NCBI GenBank assembly: GCA_023052935.1
Contig: CM041294.1
Location: forward strand, 41,191,236-41,255,235
Direction: 5' to 3'
Source: Piezodorus guildinii
Lineage: Eukaryota > Arthropoda > Insecta > Hemiptera > Pentatomidae
DNA length: 64,000 nt
The notes below the pieces were generated by a model. That model ran no database searches and was not told the origin of the DNA. It saw only the letters and a list, made by a program, of their open reading frames with translations. Positions 1-19,189 of the stretch are shown here, in pieces. Both the position numbers and the translations under genes were made by a program. Positions within the stretch are counted from its first letter, which is position 1; each line of letters begins with the position of its first letter.

Positions 1-480
1 AAACCATCACTTCTTTAGTCACCGTCTCAGAGTCAAGTACGTATCTTTTTTTCTTATTGATTAGGATCTTTTTTTCATCGCCTATTTCTTTCTCCCTCTT
101 TCCATACTCATATCTTTCTCCGTTACATATCCTGACATATAATTGTTAGTTTAATACTACATTATATAATATATTACCGTCATATATCACTTCAAAATTG
201 TTCATTTTTAAAATTTTAATTGTTCACATATTTTTCCTTTGTCATTTGTTTAATTTGCTTAGTCTCTCTTTATATATTCCTATTACAATATTATCATCTC
301 AATTCTGTTTACTTCCATACTTTATAACTATCATCTTAATTTTGTTTATTTCCATACTTTATAACTGTCATTTTATTATCATATTACATTTAATTTTATT
401 TATGTTCCCATATTATATTACTGTCATATTATTATTATATACCTAACGCATTATTAAGTCTATATATTACATTGGTTGTT
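1..480. other. AT-rich sequence, nothing recognised
   Basis: No gene or RNA was recognised. The stretch contains short tandem-like variants of a phrase reading ccatactttataactgtcat (about 314-420), so it may be part of the element that ends near 545-600. The short open frame at 198-446 is low-complexity and hydrophobic from AT bias, and I do not regard it as a gene. Confidence 0.4.
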
Positions 481-494
481 ATCTTGTTTCTTTT

Positions 495-534
495 AGCCCT
501 GATGAAAGCCCACATTGTAGGCCGAAACGTCGGC
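495..534 (+). other. Hammerhead-ribozyme-like motif, probable Penelope-like element tail
   Basis: A CTGATGA core (499-505) is followed by a short GCC/GGC stem and then GAAAC (524-528) and GTC (529-531). Flanking GCC (496-498) can pair with GGC (532-534) as stem I. Motifs of this kind, reading roughly CTGATGA...GAAACGTC, are carried by Penelope-like retroelements and related retrozymes. Stem II is not in perfect register, so activity is doubtful. The surrounding 1-600 region is AT-rich, and I recognise no coding sequence in it. Confidence 0.4.
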
Positions 535-601
535 ACATAATTAAAATAGCACTTGTTTTAAATGTGTTTCTAATTTATGACCGCACCCCCAAACATCTAC
601 C

Positions 602-1153
602 TGATGTAAAATTTAATGGGCTTTAATATCATGTAGGTTTCATTCTGATTAAAATGGTCTGACAGGGCTTAAATGCCGATATTTTAAATTTTCATTCTCT
701 AAAGTACCTTTAATTTTGTCGATTATATAAAAATAACTATATTATCTTATTACCACTGATGAAAAACAGCTAAATATGCAAGTTGATTTGAAAAGCAACT
801 AAAGGAAAAAACTGAAAACATATTTTTTTAATGCATTTTTTTGTTTTTGAACATAAGAACAGTAATATACATGTATGATATACCGTTGGAAAGCTAAAGA
901 TTTTAGAAAAAATATTATCTTATACTCAAGCTTTTAAAAATTAATAGAGAGTGATGAAAATAAGATAAAACTAACTTATTATTTTAGATAATAATATAAC
1001 AGATTTTTTAATAAAATACATGTTTTTATATAAATTCAATTTAATTAATTATTTAATAGTTTCACGTATTTTTATCTCTAACTGTACTTGAAAATTCTTT
1101 AATCGATTTCAAAAATGGAGGTAAGTGAAAGTCGCGTGTTGCCCGCACCAGAT
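602..1153 (+). repeat. 0.9 kb repeat family (R09), 5'-truncated copy
   Basis: This is the 3' two thirds of a non-coding interspersed repeat found at least ten times in the window. Diagnostic phrases are tgtaaaatttaatgggcttt near the left of this copy, ccgttggaaagctaaagatt in the middle, and an end reading ggtaagtgaaagtcgcgtgt followed by tgcccgcacc. It abuts the hammerhead-like tail upstream. No coding capacity is visible. Confidence 0.7.
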
Positions 1154-1916
1154 TTTTAGAGTTAGTGACCATGAATAATTATTTTATTTATTTATATACT
1201 TTTTTTTCTCCCATCCTTCCTCGTTATTCATTCTCTTCCATTAAAAAATAAAAAAAGTTTAACTGATTATTAAACAAGATTAGTTTATTAATCATTTCTG
1301 TTTTGCACATTTATGCCAGTAACTTTAGAATTAATGTCAAAAGAAAAGAAGTATCTTAATTCTTAAAAAAAACAAAAAAAAAAAACAGTGCAATATCTAT
1401 CATAAAAAAAACTTTTCAAACGTAATATTCAATAATCTGTGTATTCATTTCAATACATTTTGATTCGAAAATAAAATACTACCCACTTTACTCTGTAAAT
1501 TTTAAAAGAAACTCAATATTTCAAAAAATGTGCAAAATACTTTAAAATTCTTTGCAGAATTGAAAATAAGAATTTTTATCAGAAAGTATACATTGTCAGT
1601 AATATTTATGTTTAATAATTCTCAAAAAGTATTCATAAAGATTTAGTATTTCAATGGTTGACTCTATGGTAAATCGAGATGGATATGCTCCAAGTGTCCT
1701 TAGGTATAAATTAATACAGTGTCAATTATTCATTAAATTCCTACTTATCATTTTATTTTATTAATTTCTGGAACAAGAGACATATTTTTAGTTTATTCAT
1801 AACATTATCGTGAAATCTCTTCAATTTATTGAGGATTTATTTAAATCAAATAACCTATGAGGTAGGCAAGGGAAAAATGATTTATAATTTTAATTTTTTT
1901 TTAATGTATGAAGATA

Positions 1917-2525
1917 TTAGCTTAAATGACTCCCACCTCCATGTTTCACAGTTGGTAAGAGATTTAGCTTGGAGTTTAGTTTAATTTGGAAATGTAGTTC
2001 TCCAGGTTTTCTCCAAACGTATCCACGTCCTTCTGGCCCAACAATGTAAAAATTTGCTTTCATCAGCAAAAATAAACTTTTTCCAAAAGTCAAAATCTTT
2101 CGAAATGTGCTCATTTGCAAATTTTAGCCGGTATTTTTTATTTTTTTTTACTAATGAACGGCTTTTTCCTAGCAACTCTACCATGAAAATTGTGTTTCCT
2201 TAGGACGCGACGCACAGTTCCCGCTCTAACAATCTTCTGTAAATAATTTTACACTTCACTTGCAATTTTTGGTGCACTCATTCTTGTTTTTTTTTTTTTT
2301 TTTACATATCTCAGAATCCTCCTTTCGTCAGCATAAGAAAGTTTCTTTTTGCGGCTTTTCTTGTTCTTATTAAAAAGCCTATTTTCCCTTTTATATCTTT
2401 CTACAATGTGTTGTACTGTTGCATTACTTTTCTGAAAAAGTTCACCAATTTCTCAATACGATTTTCCTCTGTTGAACTGTTGTATAATGAGTTCTCTTTC
2501 TCTTACCGTTGTGTGCCGACCCATT
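1917..2525 (-). pseudogene. Tc1-like transposase remnant
   Basis: Read on the minus strand from an ATG at 2525, the translation shows a Tc1-type N-terminal helix-turn-helix region (MGRHTTVRERELIIQQFNRG) and then fragments in two frames. One frame gives FADESKF (2046-2066) and another gives YVWRKPGE and PTVKHGGGS (1929-2031), which are typical of the Tc1 catalytic core. Stops and frameshifts break it, and the part after the GGGS motif is missing, so it is dead. A possible inverted end carrying cactg/cagtg lies near 1717 and 2680, but I could not fix the termini. Confidence 0.75.
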
Positions 2526-2689
2526 ATAATATAACAAAAACAATCACAAAATAATATAATCAAATTGTCTTAGAGACTGATAGCACAGAAGACACTGAAA
2601 GCCTGGATAGAACTAAAACGGATTAAAACCAATGAGTGGTGTAAATAATGGCAACATTATTGGTGTATCATTTTCACTGTGAGATAGGT

Positions 2690-3230
2690 CAAAGGTTTGT
2701 AATCCTCTTATGTAGCTTTATTTAATCCATTGCTAATGTTAGAGAGCTAGGTAAGTTAATCTGTAATTAAGAATGTATTCTCATTCCATATACACTTATA
2801 GGTCATAAAAAAATAAGCGCAATAAGTTATTTTTGACATATTTATAGAAATATAGTAGGTGTATCCTTTTCGCTGAGAGCTACTGCATGTAAATAATCAC
2901 ACACGTGGTTATTTTTTATGCACGTGTTTGTGCACTTATGTACAATAATGTAATTCAATATTTAAATATTCCGTTTTATTTTAATAAATTAAAACTATTT
3001 TAATATTACACAAATAATAATCATAAAAATGTTTTTATTCGTGTATATAGATTTAGTTTGTATATTTATATTTTGAAATAAGTTATATAATAAATCTATT
3101 ATATAGGATTTTTGTTGGCTTTAGAATTAATAAAATTAGCAAGATATTTTATTGGTTATTTATCGAAAACATTTTATTGCTATAATTCCATAATGCAAGA
3201 AGAATTAATTTGTATATATGCATGTGGTGC
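2690..3230. other. AT-rich intergenic region upstream of helicase A
   Basis: No gene is seen. A phrase reading ggtgtatcctttt(c)gctgagag at about 2859 repeats, in the same orientation, one at about 2662 (ggtgtatcattttcactgtg), so a short direct duplication is present. The rest is simple AT-rich sequence leading to the helicase promoter. Confidence 0.4.
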
Positions 3231-3234
3231 CCTC

Positions 3235-3301
3235 TATAAAAAGGTGACTTTGCGTGTATCGATTCAATCATCTATCCTTTTCCCTTCGGCTGTTCATCGT
3301 G
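3235..3301 (+). promoter_or_regulatory. Core promoter and first untranslated exon of helicase A
   Basis: A canonical TATA box (tataaaaagg, 3235-3244) lies about 30 bases before a likely initiator around 3263-3270. The start region is pyrimidine-rich (tatccttttcccttcgg), and the exon ends at a good donor, g|gtaagt, at 3301/3302. The same layout occurs in front of helicase B (21341-21401) with a weaker TATA (tatagcaaag). The likeness of the two blocks suggests the promoter was duplicated with the gene. The exact transcription start is inferred. Confidence 0.6.
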
Positions 3302-3541
3302 GTAAGTTCTCCTCCTGGATAGTACGGTTTTTAGGTTAAGATGTTTAGTAAGTTCATATCCAACTTACTTCAGTGTTCAATAAATTAATCGTTTCTTTTG
3401 CTTTTGATCTTTAATCATATAATCCTTAGGCTCTAAAATGTTTGTTGTTTATTTACAGGTCGTATTCCTACACAGATCACGAAACTCGTTAGCAGAACAT
3501 TTCTTCTGAAGACTTGTCAATCGCCAGTTTATTCAAGCATA

Positions 3542-10885
<7,344 letters not shown>

Positions 10886-12615
10886 TTTATTTTGAAAAAG
10901 ATAACTTATATCACCCTGTAATTAATATTGTATATAAGAGTTGCAGATTCATGCTGCAGTAATTCCTAATGAATTAAATGTGATATTTTTAGTGTTAATT
11001 TTTCACTTGAATTTGATTTGATAAGCAGTATCCTTGTAGACACTCCATTAATTTATATTTTTTATCTGACTTATAAGATCTATAAGTTGCTGAAATAGTT
11101 TTTTTTTGTTTGAGACTCAATTTCTCATGTCAAATTTATATTTTAGTACTTTTATTTGGTATTATGTTTGTCTAATAGTATTAAACTAATTGTACTTCAA
11201 TGTATTTGAGAACTGTTCTGTTAACTTAAAAGGAAGAGTAACTTTTTTTATTTCAAACTTGATTAAACTTTTTTTATGAATTTTTTTTTTTCATTTCAAT
11301 CCTCACCCAAACACTATATAATTTATATATATATATATATAATAAACAAATGCTTTATTTACATAAATCCCTAAGTAGTAATAACTAATATCGGGATATG
11401 TTGGTTGTGGAGTTGTTTTTTTTTTTTTTTACAATTTTGATTATAATTATAAACTATTGTTATTAGTTGTAATAGTTATATAATTTAAATGCTGGGCATT
11501 TAAATTCAAGTGAATGTTGAATTGAATCATGTGAACATGTAGCAAGTTTCGCCCAATTAAATCCATTTAATCTATTTATTACTTATGGAGTTGGCCTACC
11601 TTTACCTTAAACTCCATTATGGGCATATTACCAGTAAGTGAAAGATTTCCTCTGGTACATTAAGGTCCCACATGGCACAGGTTAGGTACCCCATCCCTTC
11701 CACCTCTTATGTTAAATGGCTAACAATATAGGCCCATCAGTTCTCATGTTCTGGAAATCGAAGACTTCATGTAGAGACCAATTTGTTTGTGGTGGATGTG
11801 ATAAATTGACTTATGCTAGCTGCTAATATTTCTGCAGATTTTATTTATGAAGTTGTTCAGATTCAGTGTTATATTGGTTTCTATTTGCAGCTGGTTACCT
11901 ATTTTCATTAGTTGCATATACTACAATTTCTGTTTTTCTGCCAGGAAATTTGGCGATCTACTTAAGGGGTGATGTTGCAGTTTCTAAATACAATATGTAA
12001 GCAGGTGTGTTTAGTGGGAGATGTTTTAATAAAGTATTGTTGGATCCTTTCTACTTCTGGTAAGTTCAACTATCCCCTTATTTGAGGTCTATTGCAAAAC
12101 ATCAGTAATGGGGCACAGTTGAAACGTTTTTGCTATAGGAAGTTTTATTGTCTATTACTTAATTCCAAATACTATTTATCAAAATATAGCTTTTATTACC
12201 TTTTCTCTATTGTTTATTTTTTAAGTTCAATGCCTGATTGATGTTTATACCTAGCTATTTATAATTATCAACACAACTCACTTTTTGTCCCTCGAAGTAT
12301 CATTTTAATTTAAACCTCTTTTTTCTGCTAACATCAATTTGTGACTTGTCGAGATTTATTTTGAGATACCATTTCTTGCAATATATTTCGAAATCTCTTA
12401 TCATTGATTGCAAGGAAGTAGGTGAAGAAGCTAAGAGCACAATGCCTGCTAAATATATTTATTTATCCCAGTTTTTATAATTGTTAACCATTGTAGATTC
12501 AGGATAAATATGTGATTTCTATGTTGCTCACTCTGATGGTTTGACTGTTTCCTTACTGTCAATTCCAGATGCATTGCATTAATTTAGTTACAATTTGATT
12601 CGGCATTGATGGTTT
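10886..12615. other. 3' flank of helicase A and intergenic sequence
   Basis: The first few hundred bases are probably helicase A 3' untranslated sequence, with a possible polyadenylation signal (aataaa, 11341-11346) just after an (at)n run. Beyond about 11.5 kb the base composition becomes more mixed, which suggests old repeat sequence, but I recognise no protein or structured element. Confidence 0.4.
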
Positions 12616-12623
12616 CTCTAGGA

Positions 12624-13395
12624 CAGTGGTTCCCAACTGGGGGCCTGCGAGATGTTATTGGAAAATAATTGCAATTATCTTGACATATAATATTTGTGAA
12701 GCCATGTCTTAATGAGAATCATACCCTGTAAGAACACATTTAAAATTCTAAATGATAGGATTGCTGGATTGCTTCTGCACAATCACAACCTTGAAAGTGG
12801 TAATTTTCTTACATATCTAAAGTAATTTGCTTTAAGAGCAGATGTATCACTTAATATAATGAACAATGTTTGATTTCTTTATGAGTATTTGAATAAATAC
12901 CTTATTCATAGGTTATTTACATTCACTTGAGATCTTTTATGCTACTGTGGCTATTTATACTAAAGTGGAAGTCCTAAATTTTGTTTATCTAGGGCTTATT
13001 AGGATGGGAATCTTATAGGAGGACCTTACTTAGCAGAGGCTCTGGACCATTTTACGTTCCCTAATAAGGGGACCATAACGATGGATTTTTCATACCTGTA
13101 AAAATTCTAGGACCATCTGCCCTGCCATGTTTAACAGTAACTTTTAATTTTTTGTGGATTAAAGTAAACTTCTAGTGCCTAGTTCTTTTTTCTTCATTTC
13201 TATTTCCTAATATTTAGGACTTACTAGGTAATTTCTATAAAACTGAGTTTTGGTAGAGGTATTTCGCAAGCAATGTACGTGGTACAGTATAGTCCAATAA
13301 AAATCTAAATATATATCTAATATTTAGGATTTGGGGGTCCTTGCCATTGAAATGATTGTATAGAGGGGTCCGCAAGTTTTTGTTGGGAACCACTG
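12624..13395. mobile_element. Non-autonomous hAT-type DNA transposon
   Basis: The 772-bp segment begins cagtggttcccaactggggg and ends ttgttgggaaccactg, forming inverted termini of the hAT kind. It is flanked by an 8-bp target duplication, ctctagga (12616-12623) and ctttagga (13396-13403), with one mismatch. An 8-bp duplication is the hAT hallmark. There is no transposase frame inside, so it was mobilised in trans. The single mismatch and AT-rich interior suggest moderate age. Confidence 0.85.
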
Positions 13396-13675
13396 CTTTA
13401 GGATGTAAGAAGCTGTAGTGTATCAAAACCAAATGATGCCCACCAAACAGAAAACATTTCTTTATTTGTGATATGAGTTGGTGTATTTGGAATTTGCTAA
13501 AGTGAAGTTTCCCTCCAAGTTCTCTAAAATTTGTTCTGAGGGTTTCTTACACCAAAGCCAAAGAGTATCATGGGAGTTAGTCCTTCCTCGACATTTTGTG
13601 TCTTCAAAGCTGAAGTCTCCACCATTATTTTGTGGACAACCCAACAATTTAAAAGTTAGTAATTTATTGTATTAG

Positions 13676-13920
13676 GAAGTCACCTGTGGTGTCGAGGTTT
13701 CTATGCTTAAGTGCCGATCTTCAATGTGGCCGATGCCCCTAGGATTTTTTAAGGGAGTTAAAAAACCCTTGATAATGCCATGTGTTTTGAGGGTTTGTAA
13801 AACAGTGGTCTGTCACCTATGTGATATCAGGGACTAATTACAGATCCCTATCCTAATTAAGCCTTAATAGGCAATATTATCTTCCAATAAACCTCAGTAG
13901 CAATAAAGGGACAAATAAAA
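13676..13920 (+). repeat. Degenerate tRNA-derived SINE copy
   Basis: The body matches the intact SINEs at 18004, 18389 and 40350 (taggattttttaagggagt, a gatatcagggac.aatta stretch, gatccctatcctaat, a tail with aacaaacaaa). The tRNA-like head with box A and box B has decayed. Orientation is +. Confidence 0.65.
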
Positions 13921-15199
13921 CAAACAAATATATGTAACATGTCTAAAAACTTCTGCAGCATAAAAGCTGGTAATTATTTATGTCTATGTTAAAAATATAT
14001 TAGTTGGATCTCTTTTTCTTTTCTTTTTTAATTGAAAAGAGATATATCGTTGCTTTATGCATTTTATGTATATCAGTTGAACAATTTTTATAATGCTTTG
14101 TGTAAGAATATATAATAAACTTATTTATCCCTTTGGTTTATTAGTTCCATATTAATAATGGATAGCTATTTTTTTAATGGCCTTATGAGTCTTAAGTGTA
14201 TACAAATTTCATATTCTTGGATTATTAAAATTTTGCTTTCTGAGATTTTTCTTACTTGCTGTACAAGAGACAATAATGACAGTGCACAAAGAAAGTTCCT
14301 TTCAGGCGTTGATGACCTTGCTGTTTTACGCCCTAAAACCAAACAAAACGAACAAGAAAGTTCTTTAAACATAGCACTAATTCTTTGGAAAAAGACACCA
14401 GCGAAGTTATGTGACAAGAGTTGGCCAACATAATTTGCCTTCCCACTACTTGGTTAGCCAACCATGTTGAGTGTGTAACTGATGGGGAAAGTTAAAATTA
14501 TTCCAAATAAAACTGAAAATACTTACAATTCAAGAGGAATACTTAACATTTGACTCAGGAGTCCTAAAACTTATATTTTCAGTGCAAACTTGAATTTGAA
14601 AATTTTCACGATCGTAATCCTTTTGCGTACTATATATTTTATGTACATAGGATAAATGAAATAAAAAATTAATGTAGGTAGTTTGTTTATTTATTTAACC
14701 TCATTTTGTGTTATTAATATAGATAAGGTAGAAATGGCAAAATAGTATTCAAGAAAAAAAAAAGTATTCAGCGAAATCAATTATATAGAGAAAATATCAC
14801 AGTAAAATTAGATGAAAAAATAGTCTCAACAAAATCAAATCAAACAAAAAAAAATCTGAAACCAGTCATTCATTATTTATAATGATTCCTTTATTAACTG
14901 GTAAAAAGTTCCCAAGTTTTTCTTGTCTGGTTTTGTAGGGAGAAAGGTGGGAACCAGAAAAAATTAATTTTTATCAGTTTTTTTTGTTAATATCTCAAAA
15001 AGTATGATGCTTATGGCAAATATAGTTACTTACAAAATTGAAGTATTTTAAAATGACTTTATACACTTCCTTCCTAACATGGAATACACATACATACATA
15101 CACAGTAAGTAATAATTGCTTCAACCTCTATAAAATCTCAGTATAGAGCAACTGCCAGATTTAATTTGAATATTTATCATTTTGGATCCTAGATCTGAT
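13921..15199. other. Intergenic, with one repeat end
   Basis: No gene is supported. Open frames on both strands at 14158-14433 overlap and match nothing I know. At about 14554-14640 is the end of an R09 repeat in reverse orientation (tttgaaaattttcacgatcg, then tactatatat). An isolated (cata)n run sits near 15086-15103. Confidence 0.45.
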
Positions 15200-17530
15200 C
15201 AATTATTATTAAAATATGAGCCATTCAATGAGGACTGAGAACATTATTACCTTTGCTGCTATAAATCCCCAGATGGTCGCACAACCAACCAAATTGACTA
15301 TATCTTCCTCAGCACTAGGCATTGCAGTATTGTGGTTGATGTCAGATCATTTAGAGCCCCTGACATAAACTCTGACTATTACCTAGTAATATTGAAACTG
15401 AAACAGTGAATAAAAATTATGCCAAAGCTGAGAAATAAGCAAGTCCCACTATGGATTCAAATTAGAGGAGGGTAGTAAGTTATTCCTGGACAGATTCAGT
15501 AAATGCCTCAAGGATATTCCGGTAGAGATGGTCGAAGGCAAAACCTTAGAGAGCAGATGGTCTGATATCAAAGAAACTGTGATTCAGACCATGAAGGAGA
15601 TCTTTGGAGAGAAACCAAGAAAACGAATGGTTCGATAATGATTGCAAAAACGCAGTAAGCCTAAAAAATTATAAAAGAATGAAATGGCTAGAGAGAAGCA
15701 TGAGTCAAAGCCGGAAGAACAATTAAGATTCCAGAGCCACTACCAAAATGATTGTTAAAAGAAAAAAAAAGAGAAGCCTTCAACGAAGAAATTCAGTCAA
15801 TATAGGACACCAGAATGAATAATGAAAACAGAAAATTTTACAAGAAAATAAATAACTTCTGGAAACGCAACATGAGTCAAAGATACATAAGGAATAGGGA
15901 AGGAAGAATCCTGATGCACAGGGAGAATGCTCTAGAAAGGTGGAAAGAACATTTCCAAATGTTACTAGATGCTAGTGGCAAAGTCTCTGAAACGGATTTT
16001 CCTAGCCTATCTGACCATGGAGCGCAGGAGGAGAAATGAGATCTAAGTGATCTTAGAAAAACTAAAAAATAATAAATCTCCAGGCCAAGATGGAATACCA
16101 TCAGAACTCTTAAAATTGGCTGGAAAGGATTAAACCAAGGAGATCTACAAACTATTGATGCTGGGAAATGGAGAATATGCCTAAGGATTGGACAGAGGGT
16201 CATATTGCCCTGTGCCAGTATTCAAAGAAAAAGGAGACGCAGCAACTACCAAGGTATATCCCTGCTAAGCACAACCTATAAGGTGTTTTCTATTGCAGTC
16301 TATAATAGATTGCTACCATACGTAGAAAGGGTAATTGGTGAATATTTTGTTATAATAGATTAACAATTGATCAGATCTTCTTACTGTGTTTGACGTGTGA
16401 GAAAATGAAACAATTCAACCAGTCAATGTGGGGGTTATTTGAGGGTAGCACTAGTGTAATTAATTATACAAAGGAATGGCTGAAATTGGAATTCCTCCCA
16501 AGTTAATAAGGCTGGCACAATGTTCAATGCTGGGAAGTAGGTGGAAGGTGAAGTACTGTGGAAGTGTCTCGGACTCTTTTGATGTTGGGATTGGACTCAG
16601 GCAGGGAGATCCACTGTCCCCACTCCTATTTAATGTTGCTCTCCAGGCTACCATAAATAGAGCTGAGCTATATTGAGGGGGGACAATATTTAATAAAACT
16701 ATCCAGTTCCTTGCATATGCGGATGATGTGGCCATTGTGGGAGGTCCCTTTATTATTAATTAATAATCCCTTCATTTATTAAGGAGGCCATTGGATAGCT
16801 TGAAACTGAAATAAGGAGGTTAGAGGTGGAAATCAATGACAAGAAAACCAAGATAATGGTTTTGAGAAGGAAGAGACAAGCCTTCACTCGAAGTCATTAT
16901 ATAATTGGAAGAAACAGCTTCGAAGTGGTTAAAAGCTTCCAGTACCTTGGATCTACCATAAATAAACCGCTGGATGCAGAGGAAGAGGTAAAAAAAAGAA
17001 TCATGCTGGAGAATTGAGCATATTTCATCATGTCAAAAATTCTGAAGAGTAGGCAGGTCAGTAATGCCACCAAGCTCAGAATGCATTAAACTTAAACCTG
17101 TGTGAAACCTGGACCATAAACAAAAATACAAGAAATTTACTGGACCGGTTTGAGCGAAGGACACTAAGGTGCACCTAGTGCCAATAGGTAAAGGTGACAT
17201 GGCGGCATAAGAAAAATAGAAAGATCTATAATCAATTTGAAGAGCTGAACATCTCAGCCAGCATCAGAATCCAAGAGATTGAAATGGTTTGGCCACTTGA
17301 TGAGAATGGAGGACAGTAGGATGCCAAAACAACTTTACGAAGGCACAACAGAAAGAAAGAGGAGAGGGAGAACCAAGGGCCGCTGGAGAGACAGTGTTCT
17401 GCAGGACGTACGACAGAGCAGTCAACACAAGGCAAGCAAGGAGCAGAGAGGAATGGAGAGTGGATGTTGAGAAAGCCAGGGGCTGCTATATGTGCCTGTT
17501 GAGCTGAGGAAGATAAGATTTATTTTATTT
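15200..17530 (+). mobile_element. RTE-like non-LTR retrotransposon, degraded
   Basis: Translations in shifting frames give the end of an apurinic-type endonuclease (SPDGRTTNQIDYIF, then DVRSFRAPDINSDYYLVI, 15260-15405) and a connector (KKLKNNKSPGQDGIPSELLKL, with differences, near 16050-16120). Reverse transcriptase pieces follow: IGIPPKLIRLAQCSMLGS (16488-16541), IGLRQGDPLSPLLFNVALQ (16589-16645), FAYADDVA near 16710, and SFQYLGSTIN (16936-16965). The C-terminal segment is WFGHLMRMEDSRMPKQLYEG (17285-17344). This order and wording is typical of RTE-type LINEs. Many frameshifts and stops make it a pseudogene. Confidence 0.8.
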
Positions 17531-18003
17531 TTTCTCTCAGAAAACAATACTGTCATATCGTGAGCATTGTTATGTATATCAGACACACATATTAGAGGTA
17601 CTGTGGTACAATGTTTATAGCATTCCAATTTTCTTTAGTTAAATGGAATATTATGCTGTATAATAATTTTCATAGAAAGAATAGTTTTCATGATATTTCA
17701 CTACATAAGGCAGCAAATCATATTTTCAAATTTTAGAAGGAAAAGTTCTTATGTAATAAACGTTATCTCGAAAATAATCAAACTTATATATGTCTATCAT
17801 CACTCTAACCAGAGCTAATTAAATGGATCAGAAGGTTCTTAATCATCATAATCTGTGTAGAATGACAAGTTTTTATGAAATGGTAGATATAAGATGGTAA
17901 AATAAAGTAACATCTTGATTTCCAAATTTTAAGGGAAAAAAAAAAAAGTTGTTTGGTTACAATTACACACATAGATGTATATTACCACTCAAAGTAGATC
18001 TGA

Positions 18004-18286
18004 GGGATCACTTGTAGCTGGGTGGCTAGCATAACAGCCTCCCATGCCAAAGGTCACGGATTCAAACCCGCAGGTGGTACCAGGATTTTTTAATGGGAGT
18101 AAAAAATCCTTAGTTACGCCGTCCTTTGGAGAGGACGTTAAAAGATGGTCCCGAGCCTGTGCGATGTCAGGTACTCGTTAAAGATCCCTATCCTAATAAA
18201 ACCTGGATAGTCAAAATTTAGGACTCCCACTGTAGCATCGTCTGATTAGCCATAGTAGCATAAAGTGACGTTAATAAAATTAAAAA
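18004..18286 (+). repeat. tRNA-derived SINE, copy 1
   Basis: A pol III split promoter is visible: box A tagctgggtgg and box B ggattcaaacc, followed by a unique body and an A-rich tail. The target duplication is aaagtagatctga (17991-18003) against aaagtatatctga (18287-18299), one mismatch. It belongs to the same family as 18389-18653 and 40350-40632. Confidence 0.85.
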
Positions 18287-18388
18287 AAAGTATATCTGAT
18301 TGAACGTGCCATGATTTTATCTTCATAATTTTCTTAGAAAAAGAGTATTTTGATGATACTAAATAAAGAGTAATTTAAAACAAGTTGG

Positions 18389-18653
18389 TTGGGATCACTT
18401 GTAGCTGGGTGGTTAGCGTAACAGCCTCCTATGCCAAAGATCACGGGTTCAAACCCGCAGGTGGTCCTAGGATTTTTAATGGGAGTAAAAAATCCATTGT
18501 TACGCCGTCCTTCGGATGGGACGTTAAAAGGTGTCCCGAGCCTGTGCGATGTCAGGTACTCGTTAAAAATCACTATCCTAATAAAACACTCCCACTGTAG
18601 CATCGTCCGATTAGCCATAGTAGCATAAAGTGACGTTAAATAAATAAACAAAC
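18389..18653 (+). repeat. tRNA-derived SINE, copy 2
   Basis: Box A (tagctgggtgg, from 18402) and box B (ggttcaaaccc, 18446-18456) are intact. The body ends agtgacgtta and a (aaat)(aaac) type tail. It is flanked by a perfect 12-bp target duplication, aaaacaagttgg, at 18377-18388 and 18654-18665, which shows LINE-mediated insertion fairly recently. Short open frames over it are artefacts. Confidence 0.9.
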
Positions 18654-18699
18654 AAAACAAGTTGGAACAACTTTAACAACTTGGAACAACTTTACATAA

Positions 18700-19189
18700 T
18701 GTAAAGTAAGTCTTGGAAACTAAATATTGTAAAGAGATGTGTTAAGGCTCCCACATTATCAATTTTAATATGTTTTTTAAAGAAAAAAAAATCAATATGC
18801 TTTCCCTGTATTTGGTATTTATTTAAGTATAAGTTTATAGGTAGAAATATATGAAAAAAATGCAAACATTTTAGGTTTATTCTAGAATTAAGTGAACTAA
18901 AGAGGTTTTTATCCTGAAATGCATCAATCTTTTATTAGTTAGAACACTAATTGTGCATACTGTAAAGTGTATCTAATAATCAAATTATTTTCTGATACTG
19001 CAAAATAAATTGATATTTAAACCAAATTAAGGGCAAAAAAAAGATATGGAGATCATTTAATAGGCGGATTTTCTACTTCTTTATGTAAACCGCTAAATAA
19101 AGAAATATGATAAATCCATTGTAATGGAATTTATTAATTTTTACATTCCCTCAAGTATATATGAAATATGTTGCAAGAGAAAGAGTATT
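18700..19189. other. AT-rich intergenic sequence
   Basis: I see no gene, structured RNA or recognisable element in this stretch. Confidence 0.4.

Noticed and set aside
198..446. 82-codon hydrophobic protein
   Set aside because: Ile/Leu/Phe-rich composition follows from AT-rich sequence; no start context or homology.
13462..13675. Overlapping open frames on both strands
   Set aside because: Both are short, overlap each other and show no domain, splice context or codon signal; treated as chance.
14158..14433. 91- and 83-codon frames on opposite strands
   Set aside because: They are mirror frames over the same bases and match no family I know; at least one must be chance and neither is supported.
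18401..18460. A true tRNA gene
   Set aside because: Box A and box B are present, but the acceptor stem does not close and the same sequence recurs with a long body and target duplications, so it is a SINE head.
18334..18660. 108-codon minus-strand frame and two + frames
   Set aside because: They lie over the tRNA-derived SINE with its own target duplication and are not coding.
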